Positions 8,637-18,111 of a stretch of 64,000 nt of DNA are shown here, piece by piece; position 1 is the first letter of the stretch, and the number at the start of each line of letters is the position of its first letter. The stretch comes from Hydrogenovibrio halophilus DSM 15072 (GTDB lineage Bacteria > Pseudomonadota > Gammaproteobacteria > Thiomicrospirales > Thiomicrospiraceae), in the NCBI RefSeq assembly GCF_000384235.1, contig NZ_KB913033.1, positions 937,164-1,001,163 of the forward strand, written 5' to 3'. A model generated the notes under the pieces. The model saw nothing but the letters and a program-made list of their open reading frames with translations. It was not told where the DNA came from and did no database searches. The position numbers and the translations under genes were made by a program.

Positions 8637-9845
8637 TCATTTCTCGGCCAGAGCCATCACCCCATTGGCGTAGGCCATGGCTTCAAGGTAACTCTGGCTG
8701 AGCCAGCCCGGTGTCAGATCGCCAGGGCGTTCAAAATCGATGTTCCCCTGTTCAATCGCCAGCGCCGCTTTCAGGGTCCGACCCGCCTCCCCTTCAAAAT
8801 CGAGCAGGGCCAGCATCACCCGATCATCCAGATTGAGCTGTGAGAGCACATCCGGCAATCTCAGATCCATCATTGCATCCAGCACCGAAAACAGGCCAAT
8901 GGTGAAGAAGGTTTCCGCCGGCAGATCCTGTAGATGCCGACCGATTTTTTCACAGAAACGGGCACGAATCAGAGCGGTGCGCATCAGTTCCGGCGGCTTG
9001 TCGTCCATTTGCGTCATCGCCAGTAGGCTGACCCAGCTTTGCAGACGGTTCAAACCAAATTGCAGCACCGCCTGATGAATCGACTCGACCTTACCGGCCG
9101 ACGTGTTGCTGGCCAGCCGCAAAATCTTGTGGCTGAGACTCACATCCTGACTGATCAACCGGGACAGATCCTGCAGAGCGACATCGGGGTCATTGACCTG
9201 AGCCAGCAGTTGCACCAGTGTCAGCTTGTTGGCCGCCAGGGATTTGCCCTGTACCAGCTGGGGTTTGGCAAAGAAATAGCCCTGATAAAAATCAAAACCC
9301 AGACGCTGGCAGAATTCAAACTGTTCGCGGGTCTCGACTTTTTCCGCCAGCAACCGCACCCCTTGAGATTTCAAACGGGCGGCATGGGTTTTCAGCTGTT
9401 TGGGCCCCACCTGCAGAATGTCGACCTTGATGATGTCGGCATAGGCTTCCAGTTCGGCCAGTTCGGGATTGAAGATGTAGTCATCCAATGCCAGTCGATA
9501 GCCATGATCTCGCAGGGCCTTGAGCGACGACAACAAAGCCGGCGAAACCGGCGCGTCTTCCAGCACTTCGATCACCACTTGATCTCTGGGGAAAAATGGC
9601 CGGTTTTTCGATGTCAGAAGCCCTTCGGTCAGATTGATGAACGCCTTGTGCGACCCGACCACTTCCTTGACGCCCAACTCCCCGAACAGGTTGATCATCA
9701 CTTGCGCTGAGGCCGCATCGGCCTGGGCAAAATCGGCCTGAGTGCTGGTTTCTGCCGAGCGAAACAGCAGTTCAAATCCGTAAAGCGACTGATCGGCCCG
9801 AAAAATGGGCTGGCGCCCCAGAAAGATGTCGGTGAGTTGGGTCAT
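8637..9845 (-). CDS. EAL/HDOD-domain signalling protein
   Basis: This 402-residue protein joins a degenerate EAL domain (about 1-195: IFLGRQPIFRADQSLYGFELLFR, VIEVLEDAP, LALDDYIFNPE, LLAEKVETREQFEFC, GYFFAKP) to an HDOD domain (about 200-400: LSRLISQDVSLSHKILRLASN, GLNRLQSWVSLLAM). The EAL acid triad looks incomplete, so it probably does not hydrolyse c-di-GMP. Relatives such as CdgJ affect motility and signalling. It is a single gene. Its promoter lies in the short gap before yggX. Confidence 0.88.
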   Translation of the reverse strand: MTQLTDIFLGRQPIFRADQSLYGFELLFRSAETSTQADFAQADAASAQVMINLFGELGVKEVVGSHKAFINLTEGLLTSKNRPFFPRDQVVIEVLEDAPVSPALLSSLKALRDHGYRLALDDYIFNPELAELEAYADIIKVDILQVGPKQLKTHAARLKSQGVRLLAEKVETREQFEFCQRLGFDFYQGYFFAKPQLVQGKSLAANKLTLVQLLAQVNDPDVALQDLSRLISQDVSLSHKILRLASNTSAGKVESIHQAVLQFGLNRLQSWVSLLAMTQMDDKPPELMRTALIRARFCEKIGRHLQDLPAETFFTIGLFSVLDAMMDLRLPDVLSQLNLDDRVMLALLDFEGEAGRTLKAALAIEQGNIDFERPGDLTPGWLSQSYLEAMAYANGVMALAEK

Positions 9846-9986
9846 AAGCGTATAAATCGTTCAGAAAGGTCAGTGATACAGTCAGATTCTACGCTTATAT
9901 TCGGAAAAGTTAAGCGCGTTTTTCTATGGAAGGGACAAAAAAACTAATGGGATCCGACCATCCGGCCGGATCGTTTTTGCGATCCT

Positions 9987-10256
9987 TTATTCCGGCTGGT
10001 AAGCGTCCGGCAGATCGACTTCTTCGTCTCCGAACAGGAACTTTTGCATTTCTTCACGCAAAAACGCCTGCGCTTTCGGATCGAGGCTGGACAGACGGTA
10101 TTCGTTGATCAAAATCGTCTGATGGCTCAGCCACTGTTTCCAAGCCTCCTTGGAAACCTGCTCGTAAATTTTCTGACCCAACTCTCCCGGAAACGGTGGA
10201 AAATCGAGCCCTTCGAGCTCTTCTCCCAGCTTTGCGCACTGTACGGTTCTAGACAT
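9987..10256 (-). CDS. yggX: Fe(II)-trafficking protein YggX
   Basis: This 89-residue protein has the conserved YggX start [18 protein letters not shown] with one Cys at position 7, followed by [36 protein letters not shown]. The family protects Fe-S clusters from oxidative damage and is linked to iron trafficking. It follows mutY by 47 bp on the same strand, the same pairing as in E. coli, and MutY is itself an Fe-S enzyme. Confidence 0.95.
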   Translation of the reverse strand: MSRTVQCAKLGEELEGLDFPPFPGELGQKIYEQVSKEAWKQWLSHQTILINEYRLSSLDPKAQAFLREEMQKFLFGDEEVDLPDAYQPE

Positions 10257-10303
10257 GTTGCTCTCCAGTTATTTAGAGTCCTTTGCACGAGATCAATCAC
10301 GGC

Positions 10304-11398
10304 TCAAGTGCCCTGCAAAGAGACTCGTTGAACCACCTTTTGGATCGGCGCGGGCAATCCCCGTGCCAGCGCTTCCTCCACGCTCAACCACTGCCCATCT
10401 TCCTGCGGAGCCTGGTTGAGCGTGAGGGCCACCGGCGTGATCATCAGGTGGTAATGCGAAAATGTGTGTTGGAATGTTTCCCATTCTATCAAATCGCTTG
10501 CGGCCACTGGCAGGGATTCAACCCTGCTTTTGATCAGGGTTTGGCGCTGCTGAAGGGCCTCCTGAGACGACACCGTCTCCTCAAGTCGAACTTCGGGCAG
10601 CGACCAGAGTCCTCCCCAGATGCCTTGCTGAGGTCGCCGCACCAGCCAGATTTTGTGCGTGCCCTGCAAGCGCCACAACCAGACAATGGCGTGTCTGGTC
10701 GGCTTGGATTTTTTGGGTTTGCGTTTGGGCAACGTCGCCACCTGCCCGGTCAGGCAGGCACGGCAGTCGGACCTGAAAGGGCAGGCGTCACAGCTGGGCT
10801 GGCTGCGGGTACAGACGGTCGCTCCCAGATCCATGATCGCTTGCGTGTAATCGCCCGGCCGATCGGTCTGCATCAATTGATCGGCCCGTTGCCACAGGGC
10901 GTTTTCGGTCGCCTTTTCCCCAGGCCAGGTGGCCACTGCGTCAAAACGCGCCAGCACCCGTTTGACGTTGCCGTCCAGAATCGGCAGACGCTGGTTGTGA
11001 CTGATCGCCAGAATCGCACTGGCGGTGGAACGACCAATGCCCGGCAACGCGATCAGCCCTTCCAACGTTTGCGGAAACCGACCGTTGTGTTCCTGTACCA
11101 GCTGCCGGGCCGCCTTGTGCAGATTGCGACCACGGGCGTAATAACCCAACCCGGCCCAATAAGACAGCACCGTTTCCTGATCGGCTTCGGCCAGCGCCCA
11201 CACATCGGGAAAGGCCTGCATAAAACGCTGATAATAACCAACGACCGTCTTGACCTGCGTCTGTTGCAACATGATTTCCGAAACCCAGACCCGGTAAGGG
11301 CTTTTGTCGCTTTGCCACGGCAGGTCATGGCGACCAAAACGGTCAAACCAGGCCAGGAGGCGTTGAGCAAAGCTCGATTCCGTGTTTTTTTCCGGCAT
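10304..11398 (-). CDS. mutY: A/G-specific adenine glycosylase
   Basis: This 364-residue base-excision repair enzyme removes adenine mispaired with 8-oxoguanine. It has the HhH-GPD core (LPGIGRSTASAILA, then ILDGNVKRVLARF with the catalytic Asp region). The [4Fe-4S] ligands follow as C-x6-C-x2-C-x5-C in CTRSQPSCDACPFRSDC. A NUDIX-like C-terminal domain recognises oxoG. I chose ATG 11398, which has AAGGA upstream, over an in-frame ATG 51 bp further out. It is cotranscribed with yggX and divergent from trmB. Confidence 0.95.
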   Translation of the reverse strand: MPEKNTESSFAQRLLAWFDRFGRHDLPWQSDKSPYRVWVSEIMLQQTQVKTVVGYYQRFMQAFPDVWALAEADQETVLSYWAGLGYYARGRNLHKAARQLVQEHNGRFPQTLEGLIALPGIGRSTASAILAISHNQRLPILDGNVKRVLARFDAVATWPGEKATENALWQRADQLMQTDRPGDYTQAIMDLGATVCTRSQPSCDACPFRSDCRACLTGQVATLPKRKPKKSKPTRHAIVWLWRLQGTHKIWLVRRPQQGIWGGLWSLPEVRLEETVSSQEALQQRQTLIKSRVESLPVAASDLIEWETFQHTFSHYHLMITPVALTLNQAPQEDGQWLSVEEALARGLPAPIQKVVQRVSLQGT

Positions 11399-11493
11399 GC
11401 ACAAGTGGTCCTTTTCGTTGCTGATAGTTGGCACCCTGTCAGGTTTCAACCAATCGGCTATAATAGCGGGATTTGCCTTTACAGGAAACCGTC

Positions 11494-12222
11494 ATGTCAC
11501 GCGAACCGGTCACCGAAACCGACAAACCCGCCAACCCTGTCAGCCATCGCATCAAAAGTTTTGTTCTGCGCCAGGGGCGGCTGTCCAAAGGACAGAAACG
11601 GGCACTGGAAACCTACTGGCCGCAGTTCGGCTGCGAACGCGGATCGGAAAAGGGCTCACTGAGCGAATGGTTCGGGCGCGAAGCGCCCACCTTTCTGGAG
11701 ATCGGGTTCGGCATGGGCCACAGTCTGGTGACCATGGCGCAGGACCGGCCTGAGCACAACTTCATCGGGATCGAGGTGCATCGACCCGGCGTGGGCGCGT
11801 TGCTCAAGGACATCGGCGAACGGGGCGTGGAAAACGTGCGTGTGTTCAATGACGACGCGGTGGAAGTGCTGGCCAGTACGATCCCGGAAAACAGTCTGGC
11901 CGGGGTGTATGTGTTTTTTCCCGATCCCTGGCACAAAAAACGCCACCACAAGCGCCGCTTGATCCAGCCTGGGTTTCTGCAACAACTGGCCCGTTTTATC
12001 CAACCGGGCGGGACCTTGCATCTGGCGACCGATTGGGAAGACTACGCCGAGCAAATGATGAGCGTGGCCAGCGACAGCCCCTGGTTTGACAACACCCAGG
12101 AGGCCGGACAATACACGCCCCGCCCTGACACCCGCCCGTTGACCAAGTTCGAAAAACGCGGCCACAGTCTGGGCCACGGCGTCTGGGATCTGGTGTTTCA
12201 GCGCAACAACACGTCCGTCTGA
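11494..12222 (+). CDS. trmB: tRNA (guanine-N7)-methyltransferase
   Basis: This 242-residue SAM-dependent enzyme methylates G46 in the tRNA variable loop. It shows the SAM site FLEIGFGMGHSLV, the FIGIEVHRPGVG strand and the family hallmark FPDPWHKKRHHKRRL. The C-terminal TKFEKRGHSLGHGVWDL is also typical. AGGA precedes the ATG. A TATAAT stands at 11459-11464. It is divergent from mutY. Confidence 0.95.
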   Translation: MSREPVTETDKPANPVSHRIKSFVLRQGRLSKGQKRALETYWPQFGCERGSEKGSLSEWFGREAPTFLEIGFGMGHSLVTMAQDRPEHNFIGIEVHRPGVGALLKDIGERGVENVRVFNDDAVEVLASTIPENSLAGVYVFFPDPWHKKRHHKRRLIQPGFLQQLARFIQPGGTLHLATDWEDYAEQMMSVASDSPWFDNTQEAGQYTPRPDTRPLTKFEKRGHSLGHGVWDLVFQRNNTSV

Positions 12223-12281
12223 GCGACACGCAGTCGATTGCGTTAAAGCGGCGTCCCCCAACGTGGTTGAGGCGCGCCAGT

Positions 12282-14510
12282 TCAGTTCAACAATTGGCGC
12301 ACCGCGTCCAGCAGCTTCTTCTGATTGTCCGGGGTCTGCAACAGCTTATCCAGCGGGGCCTGCCAGACCATCTGATCGGTCGGCCCAGCCACCGTGACCG
12401 GCACGCTCAAGCCTTCCAGCATCGCCAGACCCTTTGGCGGGCGATCATAATTCAGATCAAAACGCATCGACAGTTCACCACGGCCCCAGTCCCAGTTTCC
12501 CGAACCCTGGGCGCTGAAACGCTCCGAAGTCACCGCCAGCGTCTCCCAGTCGACCACCCCGTCCTTGACCGGTGCGGCAAAGTTCAGACTTTCAAACCGG
12601 GTCTCGCCCGGCTGTGCTGACTGTCCCGACAACAAACGGTTCAAATCCATGCCATGATAGGCACCGTCACGAATCTCCCCTTCAAAGCGACCGGCCGCAT
12701 TCTGTTTCAATAACTGCGGATTGACCCCTTTTGACGCCAACTGAAATTGCAGAAACAGGTCGCCGCTCAAACGGCTCTGTTGCCAGGCATCGGTCATCAG
12801 CGGCTGCATGGCCACGTCGCTGATCTGTCCCGAAGTGCTGTAGGCCGGGGTGTCACCGCTCACATCCAGCGTCAGCTCGGTTTCGATCTGACCTTGATAC
12901 AAACGCAGCATAAACGGCTGCAAGTGCCATCTGCCCGATTCCGATTGCACCGAAGCGCGAACCTCATCGTAACTCACGCCCTGATGGCGCAGATGGGTCA
13001 AAGCCACGTCGCCCTCCACCTGCCAGGTGCGCAGGCCTTTTATCGGCAGGCCCACTGGCAACACGCTCCGGGGTTGCGCTTTGGCGTCGGACAGGGCCGC
13101 GTCGGAAACGGACTCGGACGCGGAATCCCCGCTCTCTTTTCCGTTCTCTTCTGTTGTCTGATCCGGTGCGGCGCTGTCCTGCGAACGCGGTTTTAACCAG
13201 GCCTGGTAGTGATCCAGATTCCAGTCCGCCCCCTGCCAGTCAAATCGAATCCGACCGTCCGGGTCACGCCGCATCCAGCCTTCCAGGCTGGCCTGATCCA
13301 GTTTGGCGACCACCTCTTCCAGTGACCATTGCGCCCCCTGCCACTGCCCCTGCAGCGTCAGAGACACATCCGTCAGGGCCTGATCGGATTGAAACCTGGG
13401 CAGATTCAGACCGGTATGACGCGCCCATTGGCGCACATTGACCCGATCCATCGACAAAGAGCCTGCCAGCGGCTTACCGGATTGGAACGGCCAGGGCCCA
13501 CTGCCAGAGGCTTCCATCCGTCCCAGCACACTGAGCAACGCCGCCTGTTTCACATGAAACGTGTCTTTTTCCCGATCCAGTTGCGCCTGAGCGAGCTTGA
13601 AGGTTGCCTGCAAAGGTGGCACCTCGTCGGAATCGATCGGTTGCAAACGCAAGTCGGCCTGCCAGTCGTTCAGGGTCACTGACTGCATCCCGTTTGTCAG
13701 AACCATTTGCCCCCGAGCGTCCAATTGGGTCTGAAACGCCAGACCGCTGCTCGCCAGTTGCCCCGAAAGCATGACCTCGCTGGGACGCTCCGGCATCAGA
13801 TCATAGACCATCAATGAAAGGTGCTTCAATGCCAGGTTGCCCTGTGGAGACTGCCAGGTCAGAACCCCATCGCGCACAATCAATGCTTCCAGGTCCCAGC
13901 TTTCCGAGGTCGCCGTATCCGTAGTCGCCGCATTCGCCTCACCGACCCCCCAATTACCCGGCGTCATCCATAAAGGGGAAGAAGAAGGCGACTGAAACAT
14001 CGACGCCAAGCTCGCTTGAACGGGAGCGAGTCGAGCCACCAGTGGCTGATAATTGCGTTGACCTCCGGCCTTTTCAATCAGGTTCAGGCGCGGGCCGATC
14101 AACTCCACTCCCGAGGCTTTGAGGCGCTGCTCCACAAACAGGGCCCACAATGACAAGGTCACTTCGGCCTGGTCGATTTCCGCCAGCGGCTGCTCAAACC
14201 CGTCGGGACTGGCCACCGTCACCGTTTCCACGCTCAAGGAAAATGGCCAGACGCTGACCCCGACTTCGCCCTCGACCGAAAGCGCATAGCCGGTGCGTTT
14301 TTGGAACTCACTCTCCAGCTGGGGCTTGTATTGATTGAAATCCATAAAATGCACCGCCCCGGCAAAGCCCAGCACGATCACCACCGGCAGCAATACGCCG
14401 ACATAGATCAGGCGGTGCGACCATTTGGCCCAGCCTTTGAGATGACGTTTGGCTCTGGAATCGGTGGTCGCTTGTTCGGTGGTGGTTTCGGTTGGTTCAG
14501 TCATGATCAT
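12282..14510 (-). CDS. AsmA-family inner-membrane protein
   Basis: This protein of about 742 residues has a cytoplasmic N-tail, one membrane anchor (HRLIYVGVLLPVVIVLGFAGAVHF, about 33-56) and a long periplasmic part that begins FMDFNQYKPQLESEFQKRTGY. That start is the AsmA signature. The family forms bridge-like structures thought to move phospholipids to the outer membrane. The C-terminal AsmA_2 region has FEGEIRDGAYHGMDLNRLL and FDLNYDRPPKG. A low-complexity Glu/Ser/Ala stretch lies near residue 445-480. The start overlaps the hemW stop by 4 bp (ATGA); an ATG two codons later is also possible. An iterated palindrome at 13196-13207 encodes YQAWLK. Confidence 0.88.
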   Translation of the reverse strand: MIMTEPTETTTEQATTDSRAKRHLKGWAKWSHRLIYVGVLLPVVIVLGFAGAVHFMDFNQYKPQLESEFQKRTGYALSVEGEVGVSVWPFSLSVETVTVASPDGFEQPLAEIDQAEVTLSLWALFVEQRLKASGVELIGPRLNLIEKAGGQRNYQPLVARLAPVQASLASMFQSPSSSPLWMTPGNWGVGEANAATTDTATSESWDLEALIVRDGVLTWQSPQGNLALKHLSLMVYDLMPERPSEVMLSGQLASSGLAFQTQLDARGQMVLTNGMQSVTLNDWQADLRLQPIDSDEVPPLQATFKLAQAQLDREKDTFHVKQAALLSVLGRMEASGSGPWPFQSGKPLAGSLSMDRVNVRQWARHTGLNLPRFQSDQALTDVSLTLQGQWQGAQWSLEEVVAKLDQASLEGWMRRDPDGRIRFDWQGADWNLDHYQAWLKPRSQDSAAPDQTTEENGKESGDSASESVSDAALSDAKAQPRSVLPVGLPIKGLRTWQVEGDVALTHLRHQGVSYDEVRASVQSESGRWHLQPFMLRLYQGQIETELTLDVSGDTPAYSTSGQISDVAMQPLMTDAWQQSRLSGDLFLQFQLASKGVNPQLLKQNAAGRFEGEIRDGAYHGMDLNRLLSGQSAQPGETRFESLNFAAPVKDGVVDWETLAVTSERFSAQGSGNWDWGRGELSMRFDLNYDRPPKGLAMLEGLSVPVTVAGPTDQMVWQAPLDKLLQTPDNQKKLLDAVRQLLN
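13546..13561. other. Weak parS-like site inside the asmA-like gene
   Basis: TGTTTCACATGAAACG matches the parS consensus TGTTTCACGTGAAACA at 14 of 16 positions, with a central change. It is weaker than the CACGTG-centred copies and may be chance. Confidence 0.3.
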
Positions 14511-15736
14511 TCGTCCAGTAAGGTTTGCAAAAGCGTGTTCAGATAACGGTGCCCTGTTTCGGTCAGGGCGCAATGGGTCAGCGGCTCCGGCAAGGGCGAG
14601 CTGAGCGTCATCCAACCCTTTTCCTGCCAGTCCAGCAACGTCGGCCAGAGTCTGGACTCGGGCAATCCGGTACGTTCGGCAAACAGCCCCAGCGCAAACC
14701 CGGACTGCAGCCGCAATAGATTGAGCAGAAATTCAAACACCCGCTCATCCTCCGCCACCCGAGTCACCCGCCCCGGCAGGGCCGCCGGTTGGCGCCCGAG
14801 CGAAACGGCCTGGACTTCGCGCTGATAACTGCCCGGCGACGCCGGCATCTGAGTGCGCAGAATCTCACCGCTGCCGTCACTCTGTAGCAGGGTCAGTTTG
14901 CCGTGTGCGCCAGCTCCCAGCCCGATGTAATCCCCGAACTGCCAGTAGTTCAGATTGTGGCGACAGCGCTGATCCACAGGCGCATTCTGTCTGGCCCAGG
15001 CAGACACTTCGTAGGCCTCAAACCCGGCGTCCCGCAGCAGCCCGTGCCCCTGCTCCTGAATCAACCAGGCCTGGTCATCGTCAGGCAAAAGCGGCGGCGC
15101 ACGATAGAACGGTGTATTGGGTTCCAGCGTCAACTGGTAATAGGAAATGTGATCCGGTGCCAGCGCCAGTGCCCGCTTGACGTCTTCGGCGGCCTCGTGC
15201 AGGGTCTGCTCAGGCAGGGCAAACATCAGGTCCAGATTGATCCGGTCAAACCCGGCTTCTCTGGCGGCCGCAAACGCGTTTTCCGCCTCTTCGACCGAGT
15301 GGATGCGCCCCAGCGCCTTGAGCAAACGGGGCTGAAAACTCTGTACGCCCAAAGACAGGCGGTTGATGCCCGCCTCGCGAAACCCCGTGAACTTGTCGGT
15401 GTCCATGGCACCGGGATTGGCCTCCAGCGTCACTTCGGTCTGAGGCCCAAACCCGAGCCGCGCGCGCAATTGCGACATCAGCCAGTTGAGCCCCTCCACC
15501 GACATCAGACTGGGGGTGCCACCGCCGAAAAAAATCGTTTCCACAGGGCGTCCCCATATGCGGGGAAGGGTGGCGTCCAGCTGCTGAATCAACGCCTGCA
15601 GATACTCCCGCTCTTGCGCCTCCGCATCGTCGGTCTGGCGCTGATGCGAATTGAAATCGCAATAAGGGCATTTTTGAATGCACCAGGGAAAATGCACATA
15701 CAGACTCAGCGGGATCGGTTGGGTAAAATGGTTCAT
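14507..15736 (-). CDS. hemW: Heme chaperone HemW (radical SAM)
   Basis: This 409-residue protein has the radical-SAM cluster motif CxxxCxxC (CIQKCPYC, residues 19-26), the SAM-binding FFGGGTPSLM near 70 and GVQSFQ near 125. HemW differs from coproporphyrinogen oxidase HemN by starting directly at the radical-SAM domain, as seen here. It delivers heme to respiratory enzymes. The ATG at 15736 begins MNHFTQPIPLSLYVHFPWC; longer versions would run into palindromic element B, which ends 21 bp upstream. An iterated palindrome at 15064-15075 encodes DDQAWLIQ. Confidence 0.92.
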   Translation of the reverse strand: MNHFTQPIPLSLYVHFPWCIQKCPYCDFNSHQRQTDDAEAQEREYLQALIQQLDATLPRIWGRPVETIFFGGGTPSLMSVEGLNWLMSQLRARLGFGPQTEVTLEANPGAMDTDKFTGFREAGINRLSLGVQSFQPRLLKALGRIHSVEEAENAFAAAREAGFDRINLDLMFALPEQTLHEAAEDVKRALALAPDHISYYQLTLEPNTPFYRAPPLLPDDDQAWLIQEQGHGLLRDAGFEAYEVSAWARQNAPVDQRCRHNLNYWQFGDYIGLGAGAHGKLTLLQSDGSGEILRTQMPASPGSYQREVQAVSLGRQPAALPGRVTRVAEDERVFEFLLNLLRLQSGFALGLFAERTGLPESRLWPTLLDWQEKGWMTLSSPLPEPLTHCALTETGHRYLNTLLQTLLDE

Positions 15737-15756
15737 CAATATGGGATCGGACTCCT

Positions 15757-15958
15757 TACCCGGAAAAGTCATAAAGTTGCGCCAGGATCGCGTAGGCACT
15801 TGTTTTCTCGACTTACCCCTTCGGGCGTCGAGTTCTTTGTTTCACAAGGCAATTTCTGAAGAAGTGTCGTATCGGTGATTACGACCGACTGAAGAAATAT
15901 GCCTTGTGGAATCAAGGGGCAAGCGAGGTGGTGCATAATTTATGAATTTTCCGGGTTA
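15757..15958 (+). repeat. ERIC-like imperfect palindromic element, copy B
   Basis: This is the second copy of the element at 256-479, in reverse orientation. It lies between the divergent hemW and pta genes and points toward pta. The ends form an inverted repeat: TACCCGGAAAAGTCATAAA at the left, and the complement of TTTATGAATTTTCCGGGTTA at the right. It contains the 36-bp hairpin insert at 15808-15843. Confidence 0.8.
15808..15843 (+). repeat. 36-bp hairpin insert inside element B
   Basis: The 36-bp sequence is identical to the one in copy A except for one base, with arms CTCGAC and GTCGAG. Here it interrupts TTGTTTTC/ACAAGG, about 15 bp away from its position in copy A. TTTC occurs on both sides. 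Confidence 0.65.
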
Positions 15959-16017
15959 ATGCAACAGTCACACAGTCCTGCTAAGCTAGAAGCCTTTCTC
16001 ACAGCAATGAGACGACC

Positions 16018-18111
16018 ATGCAAAGCAATCATTTATTCGTCGCTCCCAGAGAACGCCATGCTGGCAGCCTTCTGATTTCGCTGGGACTGATGTCTATTTT
16101 AAGGCAAAAGTTTGAAAAAATTGCGTTCTTTCGCCCGGTGGTCACCCAAAAGGCCGACCCGGACGCCGCGTTCATCCGCGAGGTGTTTGATCTGTCGCAA
16201 CCGCTGGACGACATGACCGGGGTCACGCTGGCCGAGGCCAGTCAGTGGATCGGCCATGACCGCACCCACCAGCTTTACACCCAATTGCTCAGTCAGTTGC
16301 AGACCCTGCAGGCCGATTACGATTTTGTGCTGATTCAGGGCGCGGAAATGACCCGTCACACCACCGGGCTGGACCTGGATCTGAATCTGGCACTGGCACG
16401 CGAATTCAACAGCCCCTATGTGCCGGTGCTGAACGGCCAGGGGCGCAGCGCCAGCGCGCTGGAAGACGAGATCGAACTGGAACGTCATGCCAGCGGCGAA
16501 CTCGAACCCTTCGCGCTGTTTGTCAATCGGATTGACCCGGAGCATGTGGCCGCACTGACCCGGTCCGAACGACCTTTCCCCATGTTTTTTCTGCCTGAGT
16601 CGGCCGAACTCAACACCCCGACCATGCAGGAGGTGGCCGAAACGCTGCAGGCCGAATGGCTGACCCCGCGCGATCAGGGCTGTGACCGTCTGGTGCAGGA
16701 ACCGATTGTGGCAGCCATGACGGTGGAACACTATCTGCCAAGGGTCAACGAGGGCGATCTGGTGATTGTGCCGGGCGACCGCAGCGACATTCTGCTGGGA
16801 TCGGTCATGAGTCTGTTTGCGCGCAATATGCCCAATATCGCCGGGATCATGCTCACCGGCGGTTTTCGCCCCCATGCTGTGATTCAGGATTTGCTGCAGG
16901 GCTTTCAGGTGCAGGATCTGCCCATCGTGGTGGTCAAAACCGACACCTACCCCACCGCCATGCAGGCCAGTCAGGTCAGGGCCCGCCTGAATGCCCGGGC
17001 ACCGCGCAAAACCAACCTGGCGCTGGGGCTGTTTGATCAGGCCGTGGACCGGGCCTGTCTGACCGAACGGCTGCTGGCCCGGGTCAGCGATCACAGTCAC
17101 GCGATTACCACACCAGTGATGTTTGAATACGGTTTGTTTGAGCAGGCCCGGCGTTCCCTGAAAACCATTGTACTGCCCGAATCCCATGACGAACGCATAT
17201 TGCGGGCCACCGATGTGCTGCTGCATCGTCAGGTGGTGCGCCCGATTCTGCTGGGCCAGCCCGAAGACATCCGTTACCGGGCCAGTCTGCTGGGGCTGGA
17301 TTTCAGTCAGGTCGAAATCATTGATCCAACCGAGAGCGACTGGCGCGACGATTTCATCGAAACGCTTTATCAGTTGCGCCAGCACAAAGGCCTGACCCGG
17401 GAGGCGGCGGCCGATGCGATCAGTCACGTCAGCGTCTTTGCCACAATGATGGTGCAATGCGGTCAGGCCGATGGCATGGTCAGCGGCGCCACCCACACCA
17501 CCGCCGACACCATTCGCCCGGCCCTGCAGATCATCAAAACCCGAGCGGATGTGTCGATTGTCTCCAGCGTGTTTTTCATGTGCTTTCAGACGCGGGTGCT
17601 GGTGTATGGCGACTGTGCCGTCAACCAGAACCCCAACGCCGAACAGCTGGCCGAAATCGCCATCAGTTCCGCCGACACCGCGCAACGCTTTGGCATTGAG
17701 CCCAAAGTGGCGCTGCTGAGCTATTCCACTGGCGATTCCGGGCACGGCTCGGAAGTGGACAAGGTGCGCGAAGCGACCCGGCTGGCCCAGAACAGGCGGC
17801 CCGACCTGTTGATCGAAGGCCCGATACAGTACGACGCCGCCATCGACGCCGAGGTGGCGCGCCAGAAACTGCCGAATTCCAAGGTCGCCGGGCAAGCCAC
17901 GGTGTTTGTGTTCCCCGACCTCAACACCGGCAACAACACCTACAAAGCGGTACAGCGCGCCTCGGGCGCGGTCGCCATCGGTCCGGTCCTGCAGGGGCTG
18001 AACAAGCCGGTCAACGATCTGTCGCGTGGCTGCACGGTCGCCGACATCATCAATACCGTGGCCATCACCGCGATTCAGGCCCAACCCAACGACACGGAGA
18101 CAGCCACATGA
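16018..18111 (+). CDS. pta: Phosphate acetyltransferase, long form
   Basis: This 697-residue enzyme interconverts acetyl-CoA and acetyl phosphate. It has the long three-part architecture: a P-loop-like N-terminal domain (about 1-200, with VLIQGAEM), a DRTGG domain (about 210-330) and the catalytic PTA domain (about 370-690). The PTA domain shows VLPESHDERILRA, MVQCGQADGMVSGATHTTADTIRPALQ, LSYSTGDSGHGSEVDKV and FVFPDLNTGNNTYKAVQR. It overlaps ackA by 4 bp. Together they form the acetate/acetyl-phosphate pathway, giving ATP by substrate-level phosphorylation or activating acetate. Confidence 0.96.
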   Translation: MQSNHLFVAPRERHAGSLLISLGLMSILRQKFEKIAFFRPVVTQKADPDAAFIREVFDLSQPLDDMTGVTLAEASQWIGHDRTHQLYTQLLSQLQTLQADYDFVLIQGAEMTRHTTGLDLDLNLALAREFNSPYVPVLNGQGRSASALEDEIELERHASGELEPFALFVNRIDPEHVAALTRSERPFPMFFLPESAELNTPTMQEVAETLQAEWLTPRDQGCDRLVQEPIVAAMTVEHYLPRVNEGDLVIVPGDRSDILLGSVMSLFARNMPNIAGIMLTGGFRPHAVIQDLLQGFQVQDLPIVVVKTDTYPTAMQASQVRARLNARAPRKTNLALGLFDQAVDRACLTERLLARVSDHSHAITTPVMFEYGLFEQARRSLKTIVLPESHDERILRATDVLLHRQVVRPILLGQPEDIRYRASLLGLDFSQVEIIDPTESDWRDDFIETLYQLRQHKGLTREAAADAISHVSVFATMMVQCGQADGMVSGATHTTADTIRPALQIIKTRADVSIVSSVFFMCFQTRVLVYGDCAVNQNPNAEQLAEIAISSADTAQRFGIEPKVALLSYSTGDSGHGSEVDKVREATRLAQNRRPDLLIEGPIQYDAAIDAEVARQKLPNSKVAGQATVFVFPDLNTGNNTYKAVQRASGAVAIGPVLQGLNKPVNDLSRGCTVADIINTVAITAIQAQPNDTETAT

